This document shows positions 25,767 through 34,411 of a stretch of DNA of 64,000 nucleotides, piece by piece. Each line of letters starts with the position of its first letter. The stretch's first letter is position 1. Origin of the DNA: Streptosporangium violaceochromogenes (GTDB lineage: Bacteria; Actinomycetota; Actinomycetes; Streptosporangiales; Streptosporangiaceae); the NCBI RefSeq assembly GCF_014654615.1, contig NZ_BNBB01000033.1, positions 1 to 64,000 on the forward strand. Direction: 5' to 3'. The notes under the pieces are model-generated. The model did no database searches. It was given only the letters and a program-made list of their open reading frames with translations, and had not been told where the DNA came from. The position numbers and the translations under genes were made by a program.

Positions 25767-26507
25767 TCACCCGCCAATCTTCGACGCGGGCTTATACGCG
25801 CGGTGAAGCGCGACGATTCCCATGGCGAGGTTGCGCCAGGCGACCCGCTCCCAGCCCGCGTCCCGGACGATTCTCGCCAGTCCGGCCTGGTCGGGCCAGG
25901 CTCTGATCGACTCGGCGAGGTATTCGTAGGAGTCGTCGTTGGAGCCGATGAGCCTGGCCGCCAGGGGCATCAGCCTCATGAGGTACTGCGAGTACACCAG
26001 GTCGAACGGTCTCGTCGTCGGGTGGGAGAACTCCAGGATCACCAGGCGCGCGCCCGGCTTGGCGACCCGGAGCATCTCGCGCAGCGCCTGGCCGGTGTCG
26101 TGGACGTTGCGCAGGGCGGTGGAGATGGTGACCGCGTCGAAGACCTCGTCGGCGAAGGGCAGCCGCAGCGCGTCGCCCGCGACGAACGTGACACCCCGCA
26201 CCCCGCCGCCCGACAGGCCCGAGCCGCCCCGCCGCCGCACGCCGGTGCGGAGCATGCCCAGGGAGAAGTCGGAGGCGATCGCGCGGGCCCCCAGCCCGGT
26301 GAAGGCGTCGGTGGAGGTACCCGTCCCGGCGCCGAGGTCGAGGACCAGCTCGCCGGGGCCGGCGTCGACGGCCCGCGCCGTCGCCCTGCGCCACAGACGG
26401 ACCTGCCCCAGGGAGACGACGTCGTTGACCAGGTCGTACCGGTGGGCCGTGCGATCGAACATCGCGGCGACCTCACGCGGCTGTTTGTCCAGTGAAGCGC
26501 GCGTCAT
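25767..26507 (-). CDS. menG: Demethylmenaquinone methyltransferase (UbiE/MenG family)
   Basis: The 246-aa SAM-dependent methyltransferase catalyses the last step of menaquinone synthesis. KQPREVAAMFDRTAHRYDLVND is the UbiE opening. VLDLGAGTGTSTDAF is the SAM-binding motif I. ISTALRNVHDTGQALREMLRVAKPGARLVILEFSHP covers the UbiE signature 2 region. An alternative start 11 codons upstream is possible. It is divergent from the secreted propeller-like gene, with only 57 bp between them. Confidence 0.92.
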   Translation of the reverse strand: MTRASLDKQPREVAAMFDRTAHRYDLVNDVVSLGQVRLWRRATARAVDAGPGELVLDLGAGTGTSTDAFTGLGARAIASDFSLGMLRTGVRRRGGSGLSGGGVRGVTFVAGDALRLPFADEVFDAVTISTALRNVHDTGQALREMLRVAKPGARLVILEFSHPTTRPFDLVYSQYLMRLMPLAARLIGSNDDSYEYLAESIRAWPDQAGLARIVRDAGWERVAWRNLAMGIVALHRAYKPASKIGG

Positions 26508-26564
26508 GACCACCAGCCTACGACCGCGGGGCCAATCCACGGAAAGTAACAGTCAGACTACTCT

Positions 26565-27833
26565 GTGTCTGCTAGAAATTACCGAATGTTTACAAGAGCC
26601 ACTGCCGCGCTGGTCGCGGCCATGATCCTGGTTCCCGCCGGGGTGGCCGCCGCCGGCACGACGAAACACGACCGGGTCGTCTCGGCCGACCCGGTGGACA
26701 CCACCCCCCACGTGCTCGACGGGAGCGTCGACGCCATCGCGCTGGTGGGGGGCACGGTGGTGGTCGGCGGCTCGTTCGGCCGGGTGCGCGAGGCCCGGGG
26801 CACGCGGGTTCTGGAGCGTTACAACCTCTTCGCCTACGAGCTGTCCACCGGACGGATCCTGCCCGGCTTCGCACCGTTCCTGGACCGCCCGGTCCGCGCC
26901 CTGGCCGCCGGGACCGGCGGAACCGTCTATGTGGGCGGGGAGTTCTTCGATCCCCGTTCGGGCGCCCGCGGCCTGGCCCGGCTGCGGCTGCCGGACGGGG
27001 CGCCGGTGGCCGGTTTCTCCGCCCCGGTCCGCGGCGGTTCGGTCACCTCCCTGGCCCGGCGCGGCTCCCTCCTTTACGCGGGCGGCGACTTCACCCAGGT
27101 CGGCGACGTCCCCCGTACGGCCCTGGCCCGGCTGGACGCCGGCACCGGCGCCGTGGACCCCGGGTTCACGATCGAGCCCGGCGCGCCCCGGGGCGGCCGG
27201 ACGCGGGTGTACGCGATGTCGCTGAGCCACGACCGGCTGGTGGTGGACGGCGACTTCACCACGCTCGGCGGGCTGTCACGACCTCAGCTCGGCCTGATCG
27301 ACGTCGGCGCGGTCCCGGCGAGGGTCGCCGGCTGGCGGACCGGCACCTACGCGGCCCGGTGCATGGACACCTTCCCCAGCTATGTGCGGGGGCTGGACTT
27401 CGCCCCCGACGGCACCTACTTCGCGGTCGTCACGACCGGCGGGCCGCTGGGAGCGCGCCGGCCGTGCGACACCGCGGCGCGCTTCGAGACCTACGCCGAG
27501 GGGGAGGTGCGGCCGACCTGGATGAATCACACCGGCGGCGACTCCCTCTACGCGGTCGCGGCGACCGGCGCGGCCGTCTACGTGGGCGGTCACCAGCGGT
27601 GGCTGGACAACCCCCGGGGCCGCGACTCGGCGGGGCCCGGGGCGGTGGCGCGGCCGGGGATCGGAGCGATCCACCCGGCTACCGGCAGGGCCCTGAGCTG
27701 GAACCCGACCAGGGAGCGCGGGGTCGGCGTCAAGGCGTTCCTGGCGCACCCCGCGGGGCTACTCGTTGGTAGTGACACAACTCGGCTGGGTCACGAGTAC
27801 CATGCCCGAGTCGGCATGTTCCCGTTGCCGTGA
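26565..27833 (+). CDS. Secreted propeller-like repeat protein of unknown function
   Basis: This 422-aa protein starts with GTG. An ATG 7 codons later (MFTRATAALVAAMILVPAGVAAAG) gives a cleaner signal peptide and may be the true start. The mature part contains several blades of about 45-60 residues with VVVGGSFGRV, VYVGGEFFD, LYAGGDFTQVGDVPRTALARLD and VYVGGHQRW. These GGxF-type repeats resemble delta-60 repeat or beta-propeller surface proteins. Two cysteines (CMDT and RPCDT) could form a disulfide. No enzymatic motif was seen. Its stop abuts the stop of the convergent DUF4229 gene. Confidence 0.7.
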   Translation: MSARNYRMFTRATAALVAAMILVPAGVAAAGTTKHDRVVSADPVDTTPHVLDGSVDAIALVGGTVVVGGSFGRVREARGTRVLERYNLFAYELSTGRILPGFAPFLDRPVRALAAGTGGTVYVGGEFFDPRSGARGLARLRLPDGAPVAGFSAPVRGGSVTSLARRGSLLYAGGDFTQVGDVPRTALARLDAGTGAVDPGFTIEPGAPRGGRTRVYAMSLSHDRLVVDGDFTTLGGLSRPQLGLIDVGAVPARVAGWRTGTYAARCMDTFPSYVRGLDFAPDGTYFAVVTTGGPLGARRPCDTAARFETYAEGEVRPTWMNHTGGDSLYAVAATGAAVYVGGHQRWLDNPRGRDSAGPGAVARPGIGAIHPATGRALSWNPTRERGVGVKAFLAHPAGLLVGSDTTRLGHEYHARVGMFPLP

Positions 27834-28031
27834 TCACTTCCGATTCTTCGTGAAACGCTCACTCATCGCGTCACGCTGTTTCGACAGCAGGACGTAACTG
27901 GCCACCCCGCTGACCAGGAATGCGGCGACCAGCAGGATGAAGGGCTGGCGCAGGCCGAGGAGATAGAGCAGGCCCAGGCTCGCCACCAGCAGGCCCAGCC
28001 GGGAGACGGTGTAAACGAATACGGGTCGCAC
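27834..28031 (-). CDS. DUF4229 small membrane protein
   Basis: The 65-aa protein has two hydrophobic helices (about residues 9-27 and 31-48) followed by the conserved SYVLLSKQRDAMSERF tail, as in the actinobacterial DUF4229 family. Its function is unknown. It is often found near menaquinone genes in actinomycetes (from memory), which fits the location. The 280 bp between it and the BldC-like gene hold no gene. Confidence 0.8.
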   Translation of the reverse strand: MRPVFVYTVSRLGLLVASLGLLYLLGLRQPFILLVAAFLVSGVASYVLLSKQRDAMSERFTKNRK

Positions 28032-28311
28032 AGCGTCGAGGTTACGTCACTCTCACCGCGCAGGCGCGATCGGGAGGGCGGAGCGGACGCTCTTCGCACC
28101 GGGCGCGAGCGCTGCTAGTGTGCCCAAGAGATCAGTTTTGTAAAGAAACACCCACGAGAGTCTCAAAGAGGCTCTATCATATAACAATCGGGCAGTCAGT
28201 CGATAACAACCCGTGATCTTTGTTGAAAACCACGGATAAATCAGACTTCGCTCGGCACACTGGTTACCTGTCCGCCCGCTGGCAGGAAGCGGGATGCGAG
28301 GGGGAGAGATT
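28032..28311. other. A+T-rich intergenic region before the BldC-like gene
   Basis: No ORF of interest was found. The stretch from about 28130 to 28250 is unusually A+T-rich for this genome (CTATCATATAACAATC, TTTGTTGAAAACC). It probably carries divergent promoters for the DUF4229 and BldC-like genes, and possibly several regulator sites, as upstream of developmental genes. I could not fix a single promoter. Confidence 0.4.
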
Positions 28312-28533
28312 GTGGAGAGTAGCAGCGAGCGTCTGCTGACGCCCGGAGAGGTTGCCGCCCTCTTCCGGGTCGACCCAAAGACGGTTACACGCTGGGCCGC
28401 GGCAGGCCGCATCAGCAGCATCCGTACCCCCGGAGGGCACCGGCGTTTCCGCGAGTCGGAAGTGCACGCCCTTCTGCGTGGAGAGGACGTACTGACGGCC
28501 GAACGGCCGGCAGGCGAGACCCCGCGCGTTTGA
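28312..28533 (+). CDS. bldC: BldC-family MerR-like DNA-binding protein
   Basis: From the GTG start, which lies 5 bases after a GAGGGGGAGA ribosome binding site, the protein has 73 residues. An upstream ATG is less likely because it lies before that site. LLTPGEVAALFRVDPKTVTRWAAAGRISSIRTPGGHRRFRESEVHALL closely parallels Streptomyces BldC, a single winged HTH of MerR type that binds direct repeats cooperatively and delays development. Recognition helix residues DPKTVTRWA and the GGHRR wing are conserved. The C-terminal 20 residues differ. Orthology with BldC is likely but not tested; BldC-like paralogs exist. Confidence 0.8.
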   Translation: MESSSERLLTPGEVAALFRVDPKTVTRWAAAGRISSIRTPGGHRRFRESEVHALLRGEDVLTAERPAGETPRV

Positions 28534-28632
28534 CGACTTCGGCCGTCACAACATCGGTGGTCCTGCGTGCCTCACCCGGAAAGCCGCAGGGTCACCGATG
28601 GAGTCGTAAGAACCGGCGCGTAATGCTCCGGG

Positions 28633-28657
28633 CCGGTGGTCTCCCCCCAACCACCGG
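28633..28657. terminator. Hairpin between convergent bldC-like and small protein genes
   Basis: CCGGTGGT-(9 nt)-ACCACCGG has an 8-bp perfect stem with a C-rich loop and lies 100 bp after the bldC-like stop. It could terminate both converging transcripts. No T-run is present. Confidence 0.4.
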
Positions 28658-28711
28658 GCGAAAGAACCGGCTCCGCCGTCCCCCCGGGAGCCGCTCGGCA
28701 GCGTGATCGCG

Positions 28712-28951
28712 TTACTTCTCCTGCTCCGTCTTGAAGGCCAGGAATCTCCGCTCCAGATCGTCGTTCTCCGCGAGCCACCGCTCCTTGCGCTCGGCCCACT
28801 CCTCTTCGGTGAGCGCCTCCGGCAACCAGCGGTCATAGCCCGGATCTCCCGGCGACACCTCCACGTACGCGTTGCCGATCAGACGCCCGTCATCGCTGGA
28901 CAGGGTCTGCGGCACCCGCAGGGTCCCGTCAGCGAGCCGGATGACGTACAT
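28712..28951 (-). CDS. Small conserved acidic protein
   Basis: This 79-aa protein begins MYVIRLADGTLRVPQTLSSD and ends in a charged helix (EEEWAERKERWLAENDDLERRFLAFKTEQ). There is no signal peptide and no cysteine. I recognise it only as a conserved actinobacterial hypothetical. It starts 10 bp after the ATLF-like protease gene and is in the same orientation, so the two are probably one operon and it may modulate the protease. That functional link is inference. Confidence 0.65.
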   Translation of the reverse strand: MYVIRLADGTLRVPQTLSSDDGRLIGNAYVEVSPGDPGYDRWLPEALTEEEWAERKERWLAENDDLERRFLAFKTEQEK

Positions 28952-28961
28952 CCCAGATCAC

Positions 28962-29798
28962 CTAGATTCCGTAACGCCGATTGAAGAACAACATGACATT
29001 GAGCGCCGTGCGCGTGTCACCCCCGAGCATGTCCACCAGGGCGGGACGCTGACGCGAGACGATGGCCGCGAAGGCGTCGGCGAAGAACTCCTTACGGCCC
29101 AGGTCTCCCGCCTGGAGATGAAAGCCCGAGGCCAGCGAGGGCACGCACCGCTCGTAGAGGGCGGCGAACTCCGGGGAGTCCGAGACCCACTCGCCGTCAG
29201 GGGCGTCCACGTCGTCGAGGGCGTGCCCGACCTCGTGCATCATCACGTCGGGGGTGGGCGAGGGGCGGTCCCCCACCACGACCTTGCGGTCGCCGTACGC
29301 TCCGGCGCAGATGTCCCAGGTCGCCCGGCCCGAGGGGAGCGGCGCGCCCCGGAGATAGCCCATGTCGTCCAGGTCGGGGACCCCTCCGGCGCCGACGTAG
29401 ATGCCGTCGAGCCCCTCGGCGAGCCGGTCCTTCAGCCTGTCGGGCAGCTCGGCCAGGCTCTCCACCGCCCGCGCCACCTCCGGAGACGGCGGTCCCTGCC
29501 GGGCGTCCCACTGACGGTGAAGGATCCGCTCCAGGCGCCCGCAGTGCCGCAGGCCGTCACCCAGCGCGGGGGCGTCCGGGGAGTTGGGCTGGGCCCTGGG
29601 ACGCTCGTCCTCCAGCTCGAAGTCCCGCCAGGTGTACCGCGGGCGATCCACCACCGGCGCCGTCACGGCCCCCGCCCGCCGATCGGCTCCGAGCGAGACC
29701 TCACGCCCCGCCCCGCGGGCGGCACTCTCCGTGCGCCGGGAGGAGTCTCTCTGCCACCAGCGCCGTCGATGACGGCCTTTGTCTCCCGAACTCGCCAT
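28962..29798 (-). CDS. Anthrax-lethal-factor-like (ATLF-type) zinc metalloprotease
   Basis: The 278-aa protein has a basic, probably disordered N-terminus (residues 1-70) and no signal peptide. A catalytic domain lies at about 80-278. HEVGH at 188-192 is the zinc motif, and KEFFADAFA at 236-244 supplies the third ligand in the arrangement of ATLF/M34-type peptidases. GIYVGAGGVPDLDDMGYLRG and VVVGDR precede the motif, as in that family. GGGAG-like spacing before the ATG supports the start. Substrate and location are unknown; intracellular action is suggested by the missing leader. The small downstream gene is its likely operon partner. Confidence 0.7.
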   Translation of the reverse strand: MASSGDKGRHRRRWWQRDSSRRTESAARGAGREVSLGADRRAGAVTAPVVDRPRYTWRDFELEDERPRAQPNSPDAPALGDGLRHCGRLERILHRQWDARQGPPSPEVARAVESLAELPDRLKDRLAEGLDGIYVGAGGVPDLDDMGYLRGAPLPSGRATWDICAGAYGDRKVVVGDRPSPTPDVMMHEVGHALDDVDAPDGEWVSDSPEFAALYERCVPSLASGFHLQAGDLGRKEFFADAFAAIVSRQRPALVDMLGGDTRTALNVMLFFNRRYGI

Positions 29799-29909
29799 CA
29801 CACACTCCCGGAAGGGGCAACAGGCTCCACCGTACGACGTGGTTTCGCGGCAGTCACCCGGAATGGAGGCTCGGCCACACCCCGCCCCCGGATGGCTTAC
29901 AGTTCGGGC

Positions 29910-30209
29910 ATGCCCCTGCTCGTCGGCCTGGCGCTGCTCGCCTTCTGGCTCTACTGCTTGTTCGATGCCATCACCACGCCGGACGAGGAGGCCAGGAACC
30001 TGCCCAAGCTCCTGTGGGTCGTCATCATCCTGCTGCTGCCGCTCGCGGGCGGCCTGTTCTGGCTGCTGCTCGGCCGCCCCAACGGCTCCCCGGCCCAGCG
30101 CGGCCCCTTTCCCCCGCCCCGGCCGTCCCGGCCCGAGGCCCCCAAGGGGCCCGACGACGATCCCGACTTCCTGCGCGACCTCGACCGGCGCCTGCGCGAC
30201 GAGGAGTGA
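29910..30209 (+). CDS. PLDc_N-domain small membrane protein
   Basis: The 99-aa protein has two transmembrane helices (about 2-19 and 33-55) joined by FDAITTPDEEARNLPKLLW, the hallmark of the phospholipase D-nuclease N-terminal (PLDc_N) domain. No nuclease domain follows. Instead there is a proline-rich linker and an acidic/basic tail (PDFLRDLDRRLRDEE). Function is unknown. It is convergent with ccsB. Confidence 0.8.
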   Translation: MPLLVGLALLAFWLYCLFDAITTPDEEARNLPKLLWVVIILLLPLAGGLFWLLLGRPNGSPAQRGPFPPPRPSRPEAPKGPDDDPDFLRDLDRRLRDEE

Positions 30210-30292
30210 CGCGAGGGGGCCGTGCCCTCTGCGGGGCCGGCCCGCGACCGGGTGGTCCGTCCGAGCCGGCCGGGTGCCCGGAAGGGCCGGGA

Positions 30293-31297
30293 TCAGCCGG
30301 GAACCTCCGCGTAGGAGTGCAGGCCGCCGAGGAAGATGTTCACCCCGACCAGGTTGAACATCAGGCAGGCGAAGGCGATGAGCTGCACGATCATCGCGGC
30401 CCGGCCCTTGAACCCAGCGGTGGCCCGCGCGTGCAGGTAGGCGGCGTAGGCGATCCAGGTGATGAACGCCCAGACCTCCTTGGGGTCCCAGCCCCAGTAG
30501 CGGCCCCACGCCTTGTCGGCCCAGAGCGAGCCGGCGATGACGGCGAAGGTCCAGATCGGGAAGGCGATCACGATGGCCCGGTGCGCGACCCGGTCCAGGT
30601 CGGGCCGGGACGGCAGGCGGACCGCGCCGTCCTTCCTGACCAGATAGAGGACGCCCGCGGCCCCGGCCGCGATGAACAGGCCGCTGGCGGCGATCGCCGC
30701 CGTCACGTGGATGGCGACCCAGTAGGAGTTGAGCGCGGGCACCACCGGACCGGCCTGCACGTACAGATACCGTACGGCGAAGCCGAGCCCCAGGGCGGCG
30801 GCGACCGTGACGAAGGCCCCCAGGAAACGGCTCCCGTGGCGAAGCTGCAGGTAGAGGAACGCGCTCACCGCCGCGAAGCACATCGCGACCACGAACTCGT
30901 ACATGTTGCCCCACGGCCACCGGCCGACGGCCCAGCCCCGGGTCAGCAGGGCTCCGAGGTTCACGGCCCAGCCCAGCCAGGTCAGCGCCACCGCGACCGT
31001 CGCGGCCCGCGTCGCCCAGGCGCCGGGCGCCCTCCCTGCGGGGGCAGCGTCGTGCCCGGGGGGCGCGGGGGGTGCGGACGGGGCCACGGCCACACCGGCA
31101 CCGGCCGCGCCACCGCCGGCCGCGACGAGCACCTCCTCGGGACGCACCGCCTCAGACTTCCCGTCCGTGCCCTTGACCCGCCCGAACCCCAGGTCAAGGG
31201 CGTAACAGACCATCGCCACGACGTAGAGCAGCACGGCCGCCAAGGTGAGCTGGTCGCTCAGCGTGGCCAGGCCGGCGTCGACCTCAACGGGCATCAT
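30293..31297 (-). CDS. ccsB: Cytochrome c biogenesis protein CcsB/ResC
   Basis: The 334-aa membrane protein has eight or so helices and the tryptophan-rich heme-handling motif WGRYWGWDPKEVW, typical of CcsA/ResC proteins of System II. Conserved histidines lie in IHVTAAIAASG and YAAYLHARATAG. It has tandem ATG codons at the start and overlaps the end of resB by about 14 bp. With ResB it exports heme and ligates it to apocytochrome c outside the membrane. Confidence 0.93.
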   Translation of the reverse strand: MMPVEVDAGLATLSDQLTLAAVLLYVVAMVCYALDLGFGRVKGTDGKSEAVRPEEVLVAAGGGAAGAGVAVAPSAPPAPPGHDAAPAGRAPGAWATRAATVAVALTWLGWAVNLGALLTRGWAVGRWPWGNMYEFVVAMCFAAVSAFLYLQLRHGSRFLGAFVTVAAALGLGFAVRYLYVQAGPVVPALNSYWVAIHVTAAIAASGLFIAAGAAGVLYLVRKDGAVRLPSRPDLDRVAHRAIVIAFPIWTFAVIAGSLWADKAWGRYWGWDPKEVWAFITWIAYAAYLHARATAGFKGRAAMIVQLIAFACLMFNLVGVNIFLGGLHSYAEVPG

Positions 31298-33032
31298 TCA
31301 CTCCTGGTTTCAACGCGGAGACGATCTCGGCGAACTCCTCGCCGAAATCGCCGCCTTCCGTGCGCGTGAGGCCGCCCACCTCGACGTGCCCGCGCCCGCT
31401 GCCGCCGGCGCCCTCCGCGGCGCCCGTCACGTCCGTCGCGTTCGCTGTGTCCGGTGCGTCCGGTGCGTCCGGTGCGCGCCCGGCCGCGCCCGCCGGCCCG
31501 ACCCGCACCCACACCCTGCGGCGGCGGACGGTCAGCGAGAGCACCAGGCCGGCGACGGCCAGGGCCGCGGAGACGAAGGCGGGAACACGGCCGGGGTCGT
31601 AGGCGATCTGAAGCGCGATCCACTCCTTGACGCCGGTGAACTCGATCGAGCCCGCCCCGCCCGGCAGGTCGAGCTTCTTGCCCACCGCGAGCGGGTCGGC
31701 CTTCATCACCAGCGGCCTCATCTTCTTCAGGCTCGCCGGGTCGAGCTCGTAGACCGACTGCGGCCTGCCGTTCCTCAGGCCCAGGTCGCCGGCGAACGCG
31801 CCGTACACCTGGGCGGTGGGGTTGGCCGCCCCGGGGAAGATCGACACCCACTCGCCGTTCATCGGCACGGTGGTCGGCAGGAAGGCCACGAGGATGCCGA
31901 GCTGTTCGGGCTGGGCGTCCGGCACCTTGATCACGCATTCGGAGGTGAAGGTGGCCGGCTGGACGACCAGGCAGGGCACCGGCCGCTCGAACGCGACCTG
32001 CCCCCCGCCATCGGTGATCTTGAACATGGGCGCGTAGCCGTGGTCGATCAGGTAGGTCTGCGTGCCGTTGACCTCCAGCGGTTCGTTGACCTTCAGCGCG
32101 TAGTCACGCTCGGGACGGCCCGGGGCGTCGGTGACCTTGAGCCTCGCCTCGAAGTCCAGCGCCTGCCCGCGCCGCTCGCCCTTGGCGATGTAGGTGGCCT
32201 GGAAGTCGTCGACGGTGAAGGAGAACGGCTCCAGCGACTCGGCGCTCACCTGCTGGCCGGGCATGTAGCGGTCGTAGGCCGCGACCGTGTTGGCGAACCC
32301 CTCCCCCTCCACGACCAGCACGTTGCCGCGGTAGCCGTACAGCGCGCCCGCCCCGACCGCGACCAGCAGGCCGAGCAGCGCGATGTGGAACAGCAGGTTT
32401 CCGGTCTCGCGGAGGTAGCCCTTCTCGGCCGAGACCCAGCCCGGCCCCGTGGTCACCCGAAAGCGCATCCGGCGCAGCCGGGCCGCCGCCTCCTCGACGG
32501 TCAGCTCGCCGTCGAAGAAGGCGTGCTGGGGCAGCCGCGACAGGTTGCGGGGCGCCGCCGGCGGCTTCCTGCGCAGCTCGCGCAGGTGGGCCGCGGCGCG
32601 GGGAAGCACGCAGCCGATCAGCGAGAGGAAGAGCAGCAGGTAGATCGCGGCGAACCAGGGCGCCTTGAACACGTCGAACAGCCAGAGCCGGTCCAGCCAT
32701 TCGGCCAGGCGCGGGTCGTCGTCGAAGTACTGGGCGACCTTGGCGTCGGAGACCCCGCGCTGGGGCCAGATCGACCCGGGGATCGAGCCCAGGGCGAACA
32801 GGAACAGCAGGATCAGCGCGGTCCGCATGGAGGTGAGCGTGCGCCAGAACCAGCGCGCCCAGCCGGTGATCCCGAGTCCCACCGGCCGGACGGGGGCCTC
32901 CCGCCCGGCCGAAGCCGTCCTGTGGGCCGTGGTACGGGCGTTCTCCCGGGTCGCCTCCGGACCGCCGTCCGACGGGGCGGAACCGCTCCGGCCCGTGGCG
33001 TCGTCCCGTATGACCCGCTCGACGTCTTCCAT
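31284..33032 (-). CDS. resB: Cytochrome c biogenesis protein ResB
   Basis: The 582-aa protein carries four hydrophobic segments. The first is TALILLFLFALGSIPGSIWPQRG; the last lies near residue 500. A large external domain lies between them, with NLLFHIALLGLLVAVGAGALYGY holding a likely heme-ligand His. The N-terminal 50 residues and the C-terminal 70 residues are low-complexity additions. The ATG overlaps the ccdA stop. The longer frame upstream is an antisense-like extension through ccdA and was not used. Confidence 0.92.
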   Translation of the reverse strand: MEDVERVIRDDATGRSGSAPSDGGPEATRENARTTAHRTASAGREAPVRPVGLGITGWARWFWRTLTSMRTALILLFLFALGSIPGSIWPQRGVSDAKVAQYFDDDPRLAEWLDRLWLFDVFKAPWFAAIYLLLFLSLIGCVLPRAAAHLRELRRKPPAAPRNLSRLPQHAFFDGELTVEEAAARLRRMRFRVTTGPGWVSAEKGYLRETGNLLFHIALLGLLVAVGAGALYGYRGNVLVVEGEGFANTVAAYDRYMPGQQVSAESLEPFSFTVDDFQATYIAKGERRGQALDFEARLKVTDAPGRPERDYALKVNEPLEVNGTQTYLIDHGYAPMFKITDGGGQVAFERPVPCLVVQPATFTSECVIKVPDAQPEQLGILVAFLPTTVPMNGEWVSIFPGAANPTAQVYGAFAGDLGLRNGRPQSVYELDPASLKKMRPLVMKADPLAVGKKLDLPGGAGSIEFTGVKEWIALQIAYDPGRVPAFVSAALAVAGLVLSLTVRRRRVWVRVGPAGAAGRAPDAPDAPDTANATDVTGAAEGAGGSGRGHVEVGGLTRTEGGDFGEEFAEIVSALKPGVNDAR

Positions 33033-33769
33033 CAGATCACCGGCTCGAATCCGCCGATCCATCCCTGCATCGTCACGACGAGCTCTCCCCACAGTCCGGT
33101 GACGAGCAGCAGGCCGACCACGACCAGCATGGCGCCGCCCACCCGGGTGATCAGTCGCGAGTGGCGGCGTGCCGCCCTGAACGTGCGCAGCGCCCGGTGA
33201 TAGGCGAGCCCCGCCGCCACGAACGGCAGGCCCAGGCCGAGGGCGTAGGCGAAGGCGAGCAGCGCGCCGCGCGCCGCACTGCCCTCGGTGAGGCCGAGGG
33301 TGAGCACCGCGGCGAGGGTGGGGCCGATGCAGGGCGTCCAGCCCAGGCCGAACACCACCCCGAGCAGCGGCGCGCCGGCGAGCCCGGCGGCCGGGAGGCG
33401 GTGGATGCGGACATCGCGCTGGAGACCGGGCAGCATTCCCATGAAGGCCAGGCCGAGCACGATGGTGAGCGCTCCCAGCACCCGCGTGATGACGTCGGCG
33501 TTGCCGAGCAACGCCCTGCCGAGGCCGCCGAACAGGGCCCCGCCCGCCACGAAGACCGCCGCGAACCCGAGGACGAACAGCGCGACGCCCGCGACCAGCC
33601 GGCCGCGCCGCGGATCGGCGCCCATCCCCGTCACGTACGACAGGTAGCCGGGCACCAGCGGCAGCACGCACGGAGACAGGAACGACACCAGCCCGGCCGC
33701 CACCGCGATCGGCAGCGCCAGGACGAGCGAGCCGCTCGTGACCGTACCGGCCAGGTCAGCGTTCATCAC
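33032..33769 (-). CDS. ccdA: Thiol-disulfide transporter CcdA
   Basis: This 245-aa protein has six transmembrane helices. The two redox-active cysteines are in SFLSPCVLPLVPGYLSYVTG (helix 1) and GWTPCIGPTLAAVL (helix 4). It moves reducing equivalents from cytoplasmic thioredoxin to extracytoplasmic thiol proteins, here most likely the TlpA-like lipoprotein encoded just upstream. It lies 17 bp after that gene. Confidence 0.95.
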   Translation of the reverse strand: MMNADLAGTVTSGSLVLALPIAVAAGLVSFLSPCVLPLVPGYLSYVTGMGADPRRGRLVAGVALFVLGFAAVFVAGGALFGGLGRALLGNADVITRVLGALTIVLGLAFMGMLPGLQRDVRIHRLPAAGLAGAPLLGVVFGLGWTPCIGPTLAAVLTLGLTEGSAARGALLAFAYALGLGLPFVAAGLAYHRALRTFRAARRHSRLITRVGGAMLVVVGLLLVTGLWGELVVTMQGWIGGFEPVI

Positions 33770-33786
33770 GGGCCCGCCGCACCGGG

Positions 33787-34356
33787 TTACCCCTCATCGC
33801 CGACCTTGACGACCGCCGCGAGCAGATCGCTGTATCCGACCGCGCCGAGCGCCCTGGCGGCGATCCGTCCCCGGCGGTCGATGATCAGCGTCGAGGGGAT
33901 GGCCGCCGGGGGGACCGTTCCCTGGAAGGAGAGGGCGACCTTGCCCGGCTGGTCGAAGATGCTCGGGTAGCCGGGCCGCTGACCACGCTCGAAGGCGAGC
34001 GCGTCGGCGTGGCCGTCCTTGAAGGCGACGCCGAGGAACTCCACGCCGCCGGCCTTGGTCTTGGCGGCGACGTCCTTGAGCACCGGGGCCTCGGCCCGGC
34101 AGGGCGCACACCAGGAGGCCCAGAAGTTCAGCACCACGACCTTGCCCCGGTGGGCGGCGAGATCGGCGACCCCCCCGTCGAGGGTCTCCCCCTTCACCTC
34201 GGGAGCGGGCTTGCGCTCCGCGGCCTCGAACATGGTGAGCTTTCCGTCACCGGCCACGAAGCGGGTGTCGCCGCTCAGCGGCTGCCCCCCCTGGCCACCG
34301 GCGCATCCGGCCACGGCGAGGAGCAGCACGGCGGCGGCGAAGGGTGTTGCGCGCAT
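33787..34356 (-). CDS. TlpA/ResA-like thioredoxin lipoprotein
   Basis: The 189-aa protein has a lipobox LAVAGC (Cys18) and a TlpA-like redoxin fold. The active site WCAPC lies in VVLNFWASWCAPCRAEAP. It is anchored outside the membrane and should keep the CXXCH of apocytochrome c reduced before heme ligation (ResA role). It is the first gene of a tlpA-ccdA-resB-ccsB operon. Another TlpA substrate cannot be excluded. Confidence 0.93.
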   Translation of the reverse strand: MRATPFAAAVLLLAVAGCAGGQGGQPLSGDTRFVAGDGKLTMFEAAERKPAPEVKGETLDGGVADLAAHRGKVVVLNFWASWCAPCRAEAPVLKDVAAKTKAGGVEFLGVAFKDGHADALAFERGQRPGYPSIFDQPGKVALSFQGTVPPAAIPSTLIIDRRGRIAARALGAVGYSDLLAAVVKVGDEG

Positions 34357-34383
34357 CAGAGGCTGAGTCTTCCTGTACTACAA

Positions 34384-34406
34384 CCGGTAGAGCAGTACTC
34401 TACCGG
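34384..34406. repeat. Perfect inverted repeat between the histidine phosphatase gene and the tlpA-like gene
   Basis: CCGGTAGAG-cagta-CTCTACCGG is a 9-bp perfect stem with a 5-nt loop, only 5 bp after the upstream gene's stop and 27 bp before the tlpA-like start. It may be a terminator for the phosphatase gene or an operator for the cytochrome operon. Confidence 0.55.
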
Positions 34407-34411
34407 CGATG

